DNA from: Amycolatopsis japonica
GTDB lineage: Bacteria > Actinomycetota > Actinomycetes > Mycobacteriales > Pseudonocardiaceae
Reading direction: 5' to 3'
Assembly: GCF_000732925.1 (NCBI RefSeq)
Contig: NZ_CP008953.1
Location: 8,177,001 to 8,241,000 of the forward strand
Length of the DNA stretch: 64,000 nt
Part shown: positions 50,107 through 58,586 of the stretch, piece by piece
How positions within the stretch are numbered: position 1 is the stretch's first letter
How the letters are laid out: each line of letters opens with the position of its first letter
The notes under the pieces: model-generated
Told to the model about the DNA's origin: nothing
Databases searched by the model: none
The model's input: only the letters and a program-made list of their open reading frames with translations
Position numbers and translations under genes: made by a program

Positions 50107-50661
50107 CTACGGGGTTCGACCGAACTCGGCGTAATACGTCGAACCGTCCAGAAGTGCTCGATGCGCCAGGCTAACTCGCCGAGCCATTGATGGGCGAAGG
50201 TGTTGTTTGGCAGCGTCAACGTGGAGGAACTCAAGGCGACTGACCTCGTTGGCCGCCGGTCGAATCGCCTCGATCTGCTCGACGCCGAGTACGCCACCGT
50301 CAAAGATGAACTGGACACTGTCACGCCACACGCCGTGAGTTGGCATCCAGTCAATGAGTAACAGCCGGCCAATCTGCAAGTCGACCCCAAGTTCCTCCCG
50401 AACCTCGCGGTAGCAAGCGGCTAGCGGCGATTCCTCGTCCTCGGTCAAGCCTCCCGGTATGTCCAGAAACGGCTTGTAGGTCGGGGATATGAAGAGGATC
50501 CGACCCGAATCGTCACGGATGAGCACACCTGCTGCAACGTTCTTTCGCGGCAGCCGCTCGGCGATTCCCACGTTGAACTCGGGCTCTGGATCGCCCTCGT
50601 CCTTCAAGTCGTGCTGGAAGACTGTGCGATCACCGCAGTGGTTGGGCTGCTCTTGCGTCAA
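50107..50661 (-). CDS. NUDIX hydrolase
   Basis: 184 residues with a perfect Nudix box at 71-93: G, E77, then R85-E86 and E89-E90 and G92, all in place. Cleaves nucleoside diphosphate linked substrates; the exact one cannot be told. The TTG start at 50661 overlaps the stop of the regulator upstream (TTGA) and has GTGAGG five bases away. NUDIX genes are recurrent passengers of actinobacterial integrative elements. Ends 49 bases from the convergent monooxygenase gene. Confidence 0.87.
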   Translation of the reverse strand: MTQEQPNHCGDRTVFQHDLKDEGDPEPEFNVGIAERLPRKNVAAGVLIRDDSGRILFISPTYKPFLDIPGGLTEDEESPLAACYREVREELGVDLQIGRLLLIDWMPTHGVWRDSVQFIFDGGVLGVEQIEAIRPAANEVSRLEFLHVDAAKQHLRPSMARRVSLAHRALLDGSTYYAEFGRTP

Positions 50662-51767
50662 GGTGCCTCACTTGGTAGGAGCGTGGCCACCGTCTCTGTC
50701 AACTCGCGTACAGGCCGCAGCTGCCGGTGCCCTTCAAGCTGGCTGAGCAGGTCGCGGACGATGTGATGCGAGCGCTTCGAGTTGGCGGCCGCAGCGGCTT
50801 TGGCCGCCATCGTGCCATAGTGAACACATCGCTCCACATCCTGTTCGAGCAGGGCAGCCTTGGCGCGTTGCCCAGCCGCGAAAACCTCGCGACGCACCTG
50901 CCCCTGGGCCCTGTCCACCAGGAGCTGCAGGTACGGTTCCGCCGCGCGAACATCTCCTAGATCGAGCCATGCCGAGCTGGCGAAGCTCGCGAACACCGCG
51001 TCATCCCAGTGTGCCATCCAGTAGGGCGTCTCATCTGCCGAACCGTGATGGTCGTACGACCTCTCACCTCGGCGTAAGGCCTCAGTGCTACCCCTGTGAT
51101 CGCCAAGGGCTGCGGATGCAGTTGCTTCGAGCATGGCTGCTTCGGTCTTCACTGCCGCGACGGTGCCGGACGAAGCAGTCTCCTGTGCAGCCCGAGCAAG
51201 CGCCAACGCCTGGTCAGGTCGATCAAGGTACAACGCCTGATGGCTCATGGTGGCGAAAACGAACGATCCGTAGGCAGGGTTACCCGCTTCTTTGGCAAGC
51301 CGGAGAGAGTGGACAAAATAGTGCTGCGCGAGACGATGAAGCTGAGAATCATAGGCCATGTATCCGATAACCTCGGCTAATACTGCCGAGGCCTGGAATA
51401 GCTCACGACGCACCGAATCAGATACAGGCCTCCGAAGGGTCGGCAATACACGGCTCGTCAGATACTTCACAGCTAGCCCGCGGCAGTAGTCTCCGCCAAA
51501 CTGGCGATCGAGGCGATCAAGCGCAGTAGTCGTCGCTTTAATCTCGTCGATGTCGCGTACACTTGCCGGGGCTCCGGTCGTCGGCACATCGAAATACTCC
51601 ACACCGAAACGCCAAGCACGGACCGCCTGCGCGGGCAGTCGCCCTTCAAAGACACGCATACCGGGCTTCGTGTCCGCCCCGTTGTCAACGAGAGCCACTG
51701 CTTCCAAGGCTCTTAACGCATCATCACGGATTAGGCCGAAAGGGTCTCGCACGACCCCGATCATCAC
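50658..51767 (-). CDS. TPR-type regulator lacking a DNA-binding N-terminus
   Basis: 369 residues of alpha-helical repeats ('LTSRVLPTLRRPVSDSVRRELFQASAVLAEVIGYMAYDSQLHRLAQHYFVHSLRLAKEAGN', read as consecutive motifs, and 'ALALARAAQETASSGTVAAVKTEAAMLEATASAALGDHRG'). This is the C-terminal part of the XRE/regulator family common in Streptomyces and Amycolatopsis, which normally begins with a helix-turn-helix. Here none is present and the reading frame stops 13 bases from a divergent gene, leaving no room for a promoter. That looks like an N-terminal truncation at a junction, though a genuine HTH-less variant is possible. Confidence 0.62.
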   Translation of the reverse strand: MMIGVVRDPFGLIRDDALRALEAVALVDNGADTKPGMRVFEGRLPAQAVRAWRFGVEYFDVPTTGAPASVRDIDEIKATTTALDRLDRQFGGDYCRGLAVKYLTSRVLPTLRRPVSDSVRRELFQASAVLAEVIGYMAYDSQLHRLAQHYFVHSLRLAKEAGNPAYGSFVFATMSHQALYLDRPDQALALARAAQETASSGTVAAVKTEAAMLEATASAALGDHRGSTEALRRGERSYDHHGSADETPYWMAHWDDAVFASFASSAWLDLGDVRAAEPYLQLLVDRAQGQVRREVFAAGQRAKAALLEQDVERCVHYGTMAAKAAAAANSKRSHHIVRDLLSQLEGHRQLRPVRELTETVATLLPSEAP

Positions 51768-51780
51768 CTAGCCTGCTCCC

Positions 51781-52353
51781 ATGTCCGATTGGACGCTCTC
51801 CCGGGCGAAGACCAGGATCGACCGCCGCGAGGAGCTCGACGAGCTCACCGCGCGTATCCGCTACGAGGTGCGGGTGCACCTCAACGAGCCCGCCGCGCAC
51901 AACGCCTACGACGAGCTGACCGACATCTTCGCCATCGGGCACGCGGAGTGTTCGGCACTGCTCAAGCACCGCCGGGTCCTGCCGTTGTGGGAGCGGCTGC
52001 TGCTCCAGCGCTACACCCGGCGCCTCTACGGCAAGGCCGTCTCGGCGACCGTCGGTGATCTCCCCGCCGACGCGGGGCCGGCGCCCGCGGCCGCGTTCGG
52101 CCCGGAGATCGCGTCACTGACCCCGGATTCGGGCGACACCGGCGCGAAATTCGACATGCAGGGCCGCGGCCTGGTCAACGTCTTCCGGATCGCCGCCGGA
52201 CGGCACGGCGAGATCTGGCCGGACCGCCACGACGTCGCGACGACGTCCGCGCGCAGTGTCCTCACCTGTTCCGCGGTCTTCCTGCGGCGCCGCATGTGGC
52301 ACGTCGTCTGGCCGGTGTACCGGGTGCGCGGGCTGCGGCTCTGGAAGCTCTAG
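51781..52353 (+). CDS. Hypothetical protein, 190 aa (first chromosomal gene)
   Basis: Basic soluble protein: 'IDRREELDELTARIRYEVRVHLNEPAAHNAYDELTDIFAIGHAECSALLKHRRVLPLWERLLLQRYTRRLYG' (read as segments), then a lower-complexity region and 'RSVLTCSAVFLRRRMWHVVWPVYRVRGLRLW'. Family not known to me. From here the codon use is uniformly high-GC and gene spacing ordinary, unlike the previous 8 kb. ATG 51781 has little upstream sequence before the divergent gene, so its promoter is unclear. Confidence 0.65.
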   Translation: MSDWTLSRAKTRIDRREELDELTARIRYEVRVHLNEPAAHNAYDELTDIFAIGHAECSALLKHRRVLPLWERLLLQRYTRRLYGKAVSATVGDLPADAGPAPAAAFGPEIASLTPDSGDTGAKFDMQGRGLVNVFRIAAGRHGEIWPDRHDVATTSARSVLTCSAVFLRRRMWHVVWPVYRVRGLRLWKL

Positions 52354-52387
52354 GAATTCCTTTGCGCCGGTGGCCGTTGTACGGGAT

Positions 52388-52795
52388 ATGACCGATCGCG
52401 CCACCGAGATCCTCGCCGGATCGAAGACGATCGCCGTCGTGGGCCTGAGCCGCGATCCGGCCAAGTCCTCGCACGGGGTCGCCGCCGTACTGCAGGCACA
52501 CGGGTTCCGGATCATCCCCGTCCACCCGTCGGCCGACGAACTGCTGGGTGAGAAGGTCTACCGCTCGCTCACCGACATCCCGGAGCCCGTCGACCTGGTC
52601 GACGTCTTCCGCCCGTCCGCCGACACCCCGCCGATCGCCGAACAGGCCGTCGCGATCGGCGCGAAGGCGCTTTGGCTGCAGCAGGGCATCGTCTCCGCCG
52701 AGTCCCGCCGGATCGCCGAAGAAGGCGGTTTGGACTACGTCGAAGATCGCTGCACGGCGGTCGTCCGAGCGATCGGAAACCTCTCGGTGCGTTAG
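52388..52795 (+). CDS. CoA-binding domain protein (YccU-like)
   Basis: 135 residues. The N-terminal IAVVGLSRDPAKSSHGVAAVL and 'FRIIPVHPSADELLGEKVY' plus 'DVFRPSADTPPIAEQAVAIGAKALWLQQG' are the CoA-binding / succinyl-CoA-synthetase-like Rossmann pattern. Stand-alone proteins of this kind bind CoA; function not established. Start ATG 52388; a classic terminator follows. Confidence 0.88.
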   Translation: MTDRATEILAGSKTIAVVGLSRDPAKSSHGVAAVLQAHGFRIIPVHPSADELLGEKVYRSLTDIPEPVDLVDVFRPSADTPPIAEQAVAIGAKALWLQQGIVSAESRRIAEEGGLDYVEDRCTAVVRAIGNLSVR

Positions 52796-52812
52796 AAACG
52801 GACTCCGCCCCG

Positions 52813-52846
52813 AACCCTCGCCGCGATTTTCCGGCGAGGGTTCTTT
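52813..52846 (+). terminator. Rho-independent terminator
   Basis: AACCCTCGCCG and CGGCGAGGGTT around an 8-base loop, then TTCTTT, 18 bases after the CoA-binding gene. This is the clearest intrinsic terminator of the window. Confidence 0.88.
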
Positions 52847-53075
52847 CATATCCGTGAACAGAAGAATGACCTCTGAAGTCATACGCCGAATCGGACCCGC
52901 CGAACGGATTGGTCCAAACCGGTGATCTTGACGGGAAGCCCGCGAGCTGGGAAAACTTGTCCGGTCGCCAGTTTGTTAAGAAACCTTCCCAAGGGTCCGG
53001 TGAACTGTTAACGTCCGAATCCGCTTAGCGGAAACAGGTGCCGGTCAGTGGCACCCCGGTCCTACGGAGGGCGAA

Positions 53076-53858
53076 GTGGGCACACCACGCGGGCTGGATT
53101 CCAGTGGCACACTCGAGCGCGGTCTCGCGGTTCTCGAGCACGTCGGCCAGAACCAGGAGATTTCCACCAACGCGATCGCCAGGCAACTGGGTCTCTCCCG
53201 GAGCGCCGCCTACCGCATCGTCGGCACCCTCAAGAATCTCGAATACCTCGAAGCCGATCGCGCCACCGGCCGGGTGCGGCTCGGTACCCGGCTGGTCGAA
53301 CTCGGCGCCCGCGCGATGGCGGCGACCGATCTGCACCGCTGCGCGCCGCGCTACCTCGCGTCCCTCGCCGAGCGGAGCGGCGAGACCACGTATCTCGCCG
53401 TCCCGGACAACGACACGATGGTCTATGTCGCCACCGAACGCAGCGCCAACGCCGTCACGCTGGCCTGCCGCCTCGGCACCCGCCGTCCGCAGCACGCGAC
53501 GTCACTGGGCAAGGCGTGGCTGGCGGCGTTGCCCGAACAGGACCGCGTCGAACGCATCCGCCGGATGAAACTCGACAGTCTCACGCTCAAGACGATCAAC
53601 GATCCCGTCCGGCTGCTCGACGATCTCGCCAGGACGAGCCGTCGCGGCTGGGCCGTGGACGACGTCGAGAACGAACCGGACGTCGGTTGTGTGGCCGCCG
53701 CCGTCCGCGACCACACCGGACGGCCGATCGCCGCGATCAGCGTCGCGGGTCCCGCCGGCCGCGTCCTCCGTCGCACCGACGAACTCGGCGCGACGGTGGC
53801 CGGGACCGCCGCCGCGCTGTCGCTCCGCCTGGGTTACGTCCGGGCGCAAAGGGCCTGA
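53076..53858 (+). CDS. IclR-family regulator
   Basis: 260 residues. N-terminal winged helix (LERGLAVLEHVGQN, 'STNAIARQLGLSRSAAYRIVGTLKNLEYLE') and C-terminal IclR effector domain ('TTYLAVPDNDTMVYVAT', 'QHATSLGKAWLAALPEQD', 'RGWAVDDVENEPDVGCVAAAVRDHTGRPIAAISVAGPAGRV' as spaced motifs). GTG 53076 has GGAGGGCGAA. It is one base from the next gene (lactate permease), so it most likely controls lactate uptake. Complete and typical. Confidence 0.93.
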   Translation: MGTPRGLDSSGTLERGLAVLEHVGQNQEISTNAIARQLGLSRSAAYRIVGTLKNLEYLEADRATGRVRLGTRLVELGARAMAATDLHRCAPRYLASLAERSGETTYLAVPDNDTMVYVATERSANAVTLACRLGTRRPQHATSLGKAWLAALPEQDRVERIRRMKLDSLTLKTINDPVRLLDDLARTSRRGWAVDDVENEPDVGCVAAAVRDHTGRPIAAISVAGPAGRVLRRTDELGATVAGTAAALSLRLGYVRAQRA

Positions 53859-53859
53859 G

Positions 53860-55542
53860 GTGGGCTGGCTCCAGGACTACCAGCCGGCGGGCGGGCTGTG
53901 GCTTTCCGCCGCGCTGGCGGCGCTGCCGATCATCGTGCTGCTGGTGACGCTGGGAGTCCTGCGCCGCTCGGCGCACCTCTCGGCCGGGCTCGCGCTGATC
54001 ACCGCGCTGCTGGTCGCGGTGCTGCTGTATCGCATGCCCGCCGGGCTCGCCCTCGATTCCGCCGCCATGGGGCTGGTCTTCGGGGTGTGGTCGGTCGCCT
54101 GGATCGCGTTCCACGCCGTGTACTTCCACAACGTCACCGTCGCGACCGGACGGTTCGACGACATCAAGGCGGTCCTCGCCGGGTTCAGTGAGGACCGCCG
54201 TCTCCAGGCGCTGCTGATCGCGTTCGGTTTCGGCGCGCTGCTGGAAGGGATCGCGGGCGGCGGCTCGCCGATCGCGATCACCGCGGCGATGATGGCCGCG
54301 CTCGGTTTCCCGCCGGTGAAGGCGGTCGTCCTGGCGTTGCTGGCGAACACCGCGCCGGTCGCGTTCGGCGGTCTCGGCAATCCGCTGATCGTGCTGGGCA
54401 GGCTGACCGCGCCGATCCTCGATCTGAAACAGGAGCAGGCGACGGAACTGTTCTCGTCGATGGTCGGGCGTCAGCTCCCGTTGCTGGCGTTGATCGTCCC
54501 CGGTTTCCTGATCGTGGTCCTCGCGGGCTGGAAGCGGATGATCGAGGTCTGGCCCGCCGTGCTGACGGCCGGGTTGTCGTTCGCGGTCATGCAGTTCGTC
54601 ACCTCGAACTTCATCAGCCCGAGCCTCGTCGACGTCGTCGCCGCGCTCGCCGCGATGGCGTCGCTGTGGATACTGACGCGGTTCTGGCAGCCGTCGGCGA
54701 TTTGGCGTTTCGACGGCGAAGAACCGGTGAAGGCCAGTCTCGGCGCGGCGAAGGCCGGACGCGGCGCGCTGTACGCGTGGGCGCCGTACATCGTCCTGAT
54801 CGCGGCGATCTTCCTTTCCCGGATCGGCACGATCTTCAAGAACCTGCCCGAATGGCTGGACCTAACGAAGCTGCTGCACAAGGCCGACTGGGTGTTCGCG
54901 TGGCCGGGGCTGCACAAGGAGGTCGTCCAGCACGCGCCGATCACGCCCAAGGACACGCCATACGCGGCGACGCTGACCGTCGACTTCCTTTATTCGCCGG
55001 GAACGGTGGCCCTGATCGCGGCGATCGTGGCGGGGTTCGCGATGGGCGCGAGACCGCGGCTGCTGCTGGCGACCTACCGCCGGACACTGCACCAGATGCG
55101 GTGGGCGCTGGCGACGATCTTCATGATCCTCGCGATCGCGTTCGTCATGAACTACTCGGGCGCGACGCAGACCCTCGGCCTCGCGCTCGCGACCACCGGG
55201 GTGCTGTTCCCGTTGTTCTCCGCCTACATCGGCTGGCTGGGCGTCTTCCTCACCGGCTCGGACGCGTCGACGAACAGTCTCTTCGGGCCGATGCAGGTGA
55301 TTTCGGCTCAGCAACTGCACGTCGACCCGATCCTCGCCGGCGCCACCAACACTTCCGGCGGCGTGATGGGCAAGATGATCTCGCCGCAGAACCTGTCCAT
55401 CGGCGCCACCGCGATCGGCCAGTCCGGGAAGGAAGGCGCGCTGCTGCGGCAGACGTTCCTGTGGTCGGTGGTGCTGACCGCCGTGGTCGGGGTGATCTCG
55501 TTGCTCCAGGCGACGGTGCTGCGGTTCATGATCCCGTCGTGA
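53860..55542 (+). CDS. lctP: L-lactate permease (LctP family)
   Basis: 560 residues, about 13 membrane helices. LctP signature 'FGFGALLEGIAGGGSPIAITAAMMAALGFPPVKAVVLALLANTAPVAFGGLGNPL' (read in short motifs: GIAGGGSPIAI, LANTAPVAFG) and C-terminal 'GSDASTNSLFGPMQ', 'GATNTSGGVMGKMISPQNLSIG'. Imports L-lactate (and glycolate in some members). GTG 53860 with AAAGGG upstream overlaps nothing but lies one base from the IclR stop, indicating one transcript. Intact. Confidence 0.93.
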   Translation: MGWLQDYQPAGGLWLSAALAALPIIVLLVTLGVLRRSAHLSAGLALITALLVAVLLYRMPAGLALDSAAMGLVFGVWSVAWIAFHAVYFHNVTVATGRFDDIKAVLAGFSEDRRLQALLIAFGFGALLEGIAGGGSPIAITAAMMAALGFPPVKAVVLALLANTAPVAFGGLGNPLIVLGRLTAPILDLKQEQATELFSSMVGRQLPLLALIVPGFLIVVLAGWKRMIEVWPAVLTAGLSFAVMQFVTSNFISPSLVDVVAALAAMASLWILTRFWQPSAIWRFDGEEPVKASLGAAKAGRGALYAWAPYIVLIAAIFLSRIGTIFKNLPEWLDLTKLLHKADWVFAWPGLHKEVVQHAPITPKDTPYAATLTVDFLYSPGTVALIAAIVAGFAMGARPRLLLATYRRTLHQMRWALATIFMILAIAFVMNYSGATQTLGLALATTGVLFPLFSAYIGWLGVFLTGSDASTNSLFGPMQVISAQQLHVDPILAGATNTSGGVMGKMISPQNLSIGATAIGQSGKEGALLRQTFLWSVVLTAVVGVISLLQATVLRFMIPS

Positions 55543-55849
55543 ACGTGAATGCCGGTCGGCGACCGTGTCGCGCCCCGGCCAGGGCCAAGGGCACGACACA
55601 GAGGCGTAGTGAAGGCCTCAAGAGTCACCGCCCCGTGCCCGGCGGGGATTTCGCGTGACTGGCGGGACGACACGCGTGACGGGACGGACGACACGCGTGT
55701 TCAGACGGACGACTCGCCGACTTTCGGCGCAGGCCGTCATTACCCTTTCGAGAATGTCCACATTGGTCATCCGATCTTAACCGGCCATTGGGCTGGATGG
55801 ATGAACACCGGATCCGTTCACCGGAATGCGAACTACCGTTGTCCTCATG
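55543..55849. repeat. Intergenic stretch with 21-bp tandem units
   Basis: No gene accepted. Two units ACGACACGCGTG start at 55667 and 55688 and a degenerate third (ACGACTCGCCG) at 55709, all 21 bases apart; the two full units also share a trailing ACGG. Such regular spacing is two turns of helix and might be an operator, or simple duplication. The remainder is a low-complexity AT-mixed leader to the nuclease gene. Confidence 0.55.
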
Positions 55850-56719
55850 CCCATGACGCTGATCAAAGGTACGTTCCAGCTTGTCGGAGCCTCACCGGAC
55901 GGCGATTCGGTGCGGTTCTATCCCGAAGACCCGCAGGCGACCAAGAAGGCGGGCCTGAAGGTCCGGCTCAATTCGCGGGGCGGGATGCAGTTGCGGCTCG
56001 ACGCGATCGACGCGCTCGAAACGCATTACCAGGCCAGGGGAACCGGCGGGATGTGGCACCAGCCCGCGGAATTCGCCGACGCCGCCGCGGCGAACCTGCT
56101 GAAGTGCCTCGGCTTCAAAACCGTCGAACGCGACGAACGGGGAAGGGTCACATCGTCGACGCCGATCAAGGTAGCCGGTCACATACTGACGCGATTCGCC
56201 GACAAATACGGACGAGCCGTGGCGTTCGCCTTTCCCGGGCAGCGGCCGGGACGGTCGGCGGACCTTTCCAAGGTCCATCTCGACGTCAAAACGCTGAAGA
56301 ACTCCGCGAACTACCGGCAGGTCGCGGACGGTCTCGTCTATCCGACGTTCTATTCACTGCTTTATCCCGATCTCCGTGACGCCTTGGCCGAAGCCGCGGT
56401 CAAAGCCCGCCAGAACGGGCTCGGGCTGTGGCCGCAGGACGTCACGAACTCCGGGTTCAAGCTCGCGTCGCGGCGGCAACTCGCCGACGAACTGGTGATA
56501 CTGCCGAAACTGTTCCGCCGGCTCGTCGACTACCTCGCGCTCGACGAAAGCGGCGGGGTCTCGCTGACCGGCTTCTCCGACTTCCTCGATTCCCGCAACG
56601 ATCGCCTGTTCACCGTCCCGGACGGGCACGCGACGGAATTCGAGACCTTGGTGAGCGTGAAACGGCAGACCGTGAGCCTCACGATCGAGCCCGAGCGGAT
56701 CGTCTTCATCGAGGCCTGA
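55850..56719 (+). CDS. Thermonuclease-like protein
   Basis: 289 residues. 'LIKGTFQLVGASPDGDSVRFY' at the start, 'LRLDAIDALETHY', 'YGRAVAFAFPGQ', 'SANYRQVADGLVYPTFYSLLYPDLRDALAEAAVKARQNGLGLW' (spaced motifs) follow the staphylococcal-nuclease-like pattern (GDSV..., RLDAIDALE, A...A...GLGLW). The C-terminal 90 residues are unrecognised. It is probably a cytosolic or surface nuclease; no signal peptide is visible. ATG 55850 and ATG 55826 are both possible and neither has a good binding site. Confidence 0.75.
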   Translation, partial: PMTLIKGTFQLVGASPDGDSVRFYPEDPQATKKAGLKVRLNSRGGMQLRLDAIDALETHYQARGTGGMWHQPAEFADAAAANLLKCLGFKTVERDERGRVTSSTPIKVAGHILTRFADKYGRAVAFAFPGQRPGRSADLSKVHLDVKTLKNSANYRQVADGLVYPTFYSLLYPDLRDALAEAAVKARQNGLGLWPQDVTNSGFKLASRRQLADELVILPKLFRRLVDYLALDESGGVSLTGFSDFLDSRNDRLFTVPDGHATEFETLVSVKRQTVSLTIEPERIVFIEA

Positions 56720-56795
56720 CCCGCTCGTGTGGGCAAAAAGACCGTACCTCCCTCCCCCGCGGCCGTGCTCATCTGAAAGGTGGGAGAGGGAGCCG

Positions 56796-57236
56796 ATGGA
56801 AGGACACGGTTCGCGACGGCCGGAGGAGGCCGACGGGCGGATGGAGCCGACTTCGAAACTCGTCGACGCCGTCCGCGTCCTGGTCGTGCGTTATTGCCGG
56901 GCGCGGATCGGTCGTCGTTCGGGCACCTACGACATCGCCGACGCGGTCGCCAAGGACAGCTGCCGCGAGATCGTCGCCGGGACGGCCGGTGCGCGCGCCC
57001 TGCTCGCGTTCGCCTACGACGTCACGCACGGTCTGGTCGACGACTTCCACCGGACCGCCGCCGAACTGCCGAACCCGCTTTCGGGGCTGCCGGGGCAGCA
57101 GCGCGAGATCATGGTGCTGCGGTCGCTCGTCGGGCTTTCCGCCGACGACACCGCGCTCGCGCTCGGCTGCTCCGTCCAGGCGGTCCGGTTGGGGCAGCAC
57201 CGGGCGCTGACCGCGCTTCGCCCCGCCCCCGCCTGA
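56796..57236 (+). CDS. Short ECF-like sigma factor, 146 aa
   Basis: Region 2-like N-terminus ('TSKLVDAVRVLVVRYCRARIG', 'GTYDIADAVAKDSCREIV') and region 4 'LPGQQREIMVLRSLVGLSADDTALALGCSVQAVRLGQHRALTALR'. Size is under that of most ECF sigma factors (about 170-190), so the N-terminus may be reduced. GGGAGAGGGAG before ATG 56796. It converges with the ECF42 gene through a long hairpin. Confidence 0.75.
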   Translation: MEGHGSRRPEEADGRMEPTSKLVDAVRVLVVRYCRARIGRRSGTYDIADAVAKDSCREIVAGTAGARALLAFAYDVTHGLVDDFHRTAAELPNPLSGLPGQQREIMVLRSLVGLSADDTALALGCSVQAVRLGQHRALTALRPAPA

Positions 57237-57237
57237 C

Positions 57238-57289
57238 GCGTTTAGTCCTCTGAATGCGGTCGAACCACCGCATTCAGAGGACTAAACGC
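57238..57289. terminator. 23-bp perfect hairpin between convergent sigma genes
   Basis: GCGTTTAGTCCTCTGAATGCGGT pairs base for base with 57267-57289 across a 6-base loop CGAACC. It begins two bases after one stop codon and contains the stop codon of the opposing gene (57282-57284). The T-rich start of each arm gives a U-run in each direction, making a bidirectional terminator likely. Confidence 0.85.
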
Positions 57290-58547
57290 GAGGGGTGCAT
57301 TCGGCCGCGCGGTTCAGGAGCAGGGTGCGCTCCCGGTCGTTCCCGGTCATCTCCGCCGCGCGCTCGAACTCGGCGCGGGCCTCGTCGAGGCGGCCGAGCT
57401 TCGACAGGAAGTCGCCGCGCACGCTCGGCAGGAGGTGGTACGCCTTGAGCGCGGGCTCCGACGTCAGCTTGTCGACGATCTCCAGCCCCGCCTCCGGCCC
57501 GACGGCCATCGACAACGCCACCGCGCGGTTCAGTTCGATCACCGGCGACGGGTTCAGCTTCCCGAGCCCTTCGTACAGGACGGCGATCCGCGCCCAGTCG
57601 GTCTCCTCGCCCGTCCGCGCCCGCGCGTGGCAGGCGGCGATGGCGGCCTGCGCCGCGTAGACGCCGAAAGCGCCGCCCGTGAGCGACTCGGAGAGCTCCA
57701 GCGCGGAGAGGCCGCGGCCGATCAGGATCCGGTTCCATTTCGTGCGGTCCTGGTCCATCAGCAACACGGGTTCGCCGTTCGGCCCGACGCGGGCGGCGGA
57801 TCGCGAAGCCTGGATCTCCATCAGCGCGACGAGCCCGTGCACCTCGGGTTCCTTCGGCATCAGCCCGGCGAGGATCCGCCCGAGCCGCAGCGCCTCCTCG
57901 CACAGCGCGGGCCGCATCCAGTCCTCGCCCGCCGTCGCCGAATAGCCCTCGTTGAAGATCAGGTAGATGACTTCGAGCACCGAGGAAAGGCGCGCGACCC
58001 TGTCCGCCCCCTCGGGCACCTCGAACGGCACCTTGGCGTCGCCGAGCGTCTTCTTCGCCCGCACGATCCGCTGCGCGATGGCGGTCTCCTTGGCCAGGAA
58101 CGCCCGCGCGATCTCGTGCGTCTGCAGCCCGCCGATCATCTTCAGCGTCAGCGCCACCCGCGCCTCGGTCGAAAGCACCGGGTGGCAGGCGGTGAACACC
58201 AGCCGCAGGAGATCGTCCTCGATATGGTCGTCGAGGCCCGCGGTGAAGTCGGGTTCCTCCTCGTACTCCTGCTCGCGGCCGATCTCGCCGAGCTTCTTCT
58301 CGTACCGCTCGTTGCGCCGGAAGGTGTCGACCGCCCGGCGTTTGGCCGTGGTCATGAGCCAGGCGCCCGGATTCCTCGGGACGCCCGACTCAGGCCACTG
58401 TTCGAGCGCGGCGACCAGCGCGTCCTGCGCCAGCTCCTCCGCGAGGCCGACGTCGCGCGTCATCCGCGCGAGGCCGGCGATGAGGCGGGCCGATTCGATC
58501 CGCCACACCGCGTCGATCGCCGAACGGGAGTCTGTCGTTGCCGTCAC
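57282..58547 (-). CDS. ECF42-type sigma factor with TPR extension
   Basis: 421 residues. Sigma regions 2 and 4 in the first 180 residues ('GLARMTRDVGLAEELAQDALVAALEQWPESGVPRNPGAWLMTTAKRRAVDTFRR' in pieces; 'LTLKMIGGLQTHEIARAFLAKETAIAQRIVRAKKTL'), then the long DUF6596 and TPR-like C-terminal part ('FNEGYSATAGEDWMRPALCEEALRLGRILAGL', 'FLSKLGRLDEARAEFERAAEM'). This is the ECF42 group, which uses its C-terminal extension instead of an anti-sigma factor. The neighbouring DGPF protein is the usual partner. I chose GTG 58547; TTG 58556 is possible. Confidence 0.9.
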   Translation of the reverse strand: MTATTDSRSAIDAVWRIESARLIAGLARMTRDVGLAEELAQDALVAALEQWPESGVPRNPGAWLMTTAKRRAVDTFRRNERYEKKLGEIGREQEYEEEPDFTAGLDDHIEDDLLRLVFTACHPVLSTEARVALTLKMIGGLQTHEIARAFLAKETAIAQRIVRAKKTLGDAKVPFEVPEGADRVARLSSVLEVIYLIFNEGYSATAGEDWMRPALCEEALRLGRILAGLMPKEPEVHGLVALMEIQASRSAARVGPNGEPVLLMDQDRTKWNRILIGRGLSALELSESLTGGAFGVYAAQAAIAACHARARTGEETDWARIAVLYEGLGKLNPSPVIELNRAVALSMAVGPEAGLEIVDKLTSEPALKAYHLLPSVRGDFLSKLGRLDEARAEFERAAEMTGNDRERTLLLNRAAECTPRV

Positions 58548-58586
58548 GCCGACCAATCAACATCGTCGGCGCGGCGACCGCAACCA

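Noticed and set aside
1..51780. Integrase, transposase, CRISPR array, tRNA attachment site or standard relaxase
   Set aside because: I looked for catalytic patterns, repeat-spacer arrays and tRNA-like folds and found none in the window. The element class (ICE, plasmid or island) is therefore left open.
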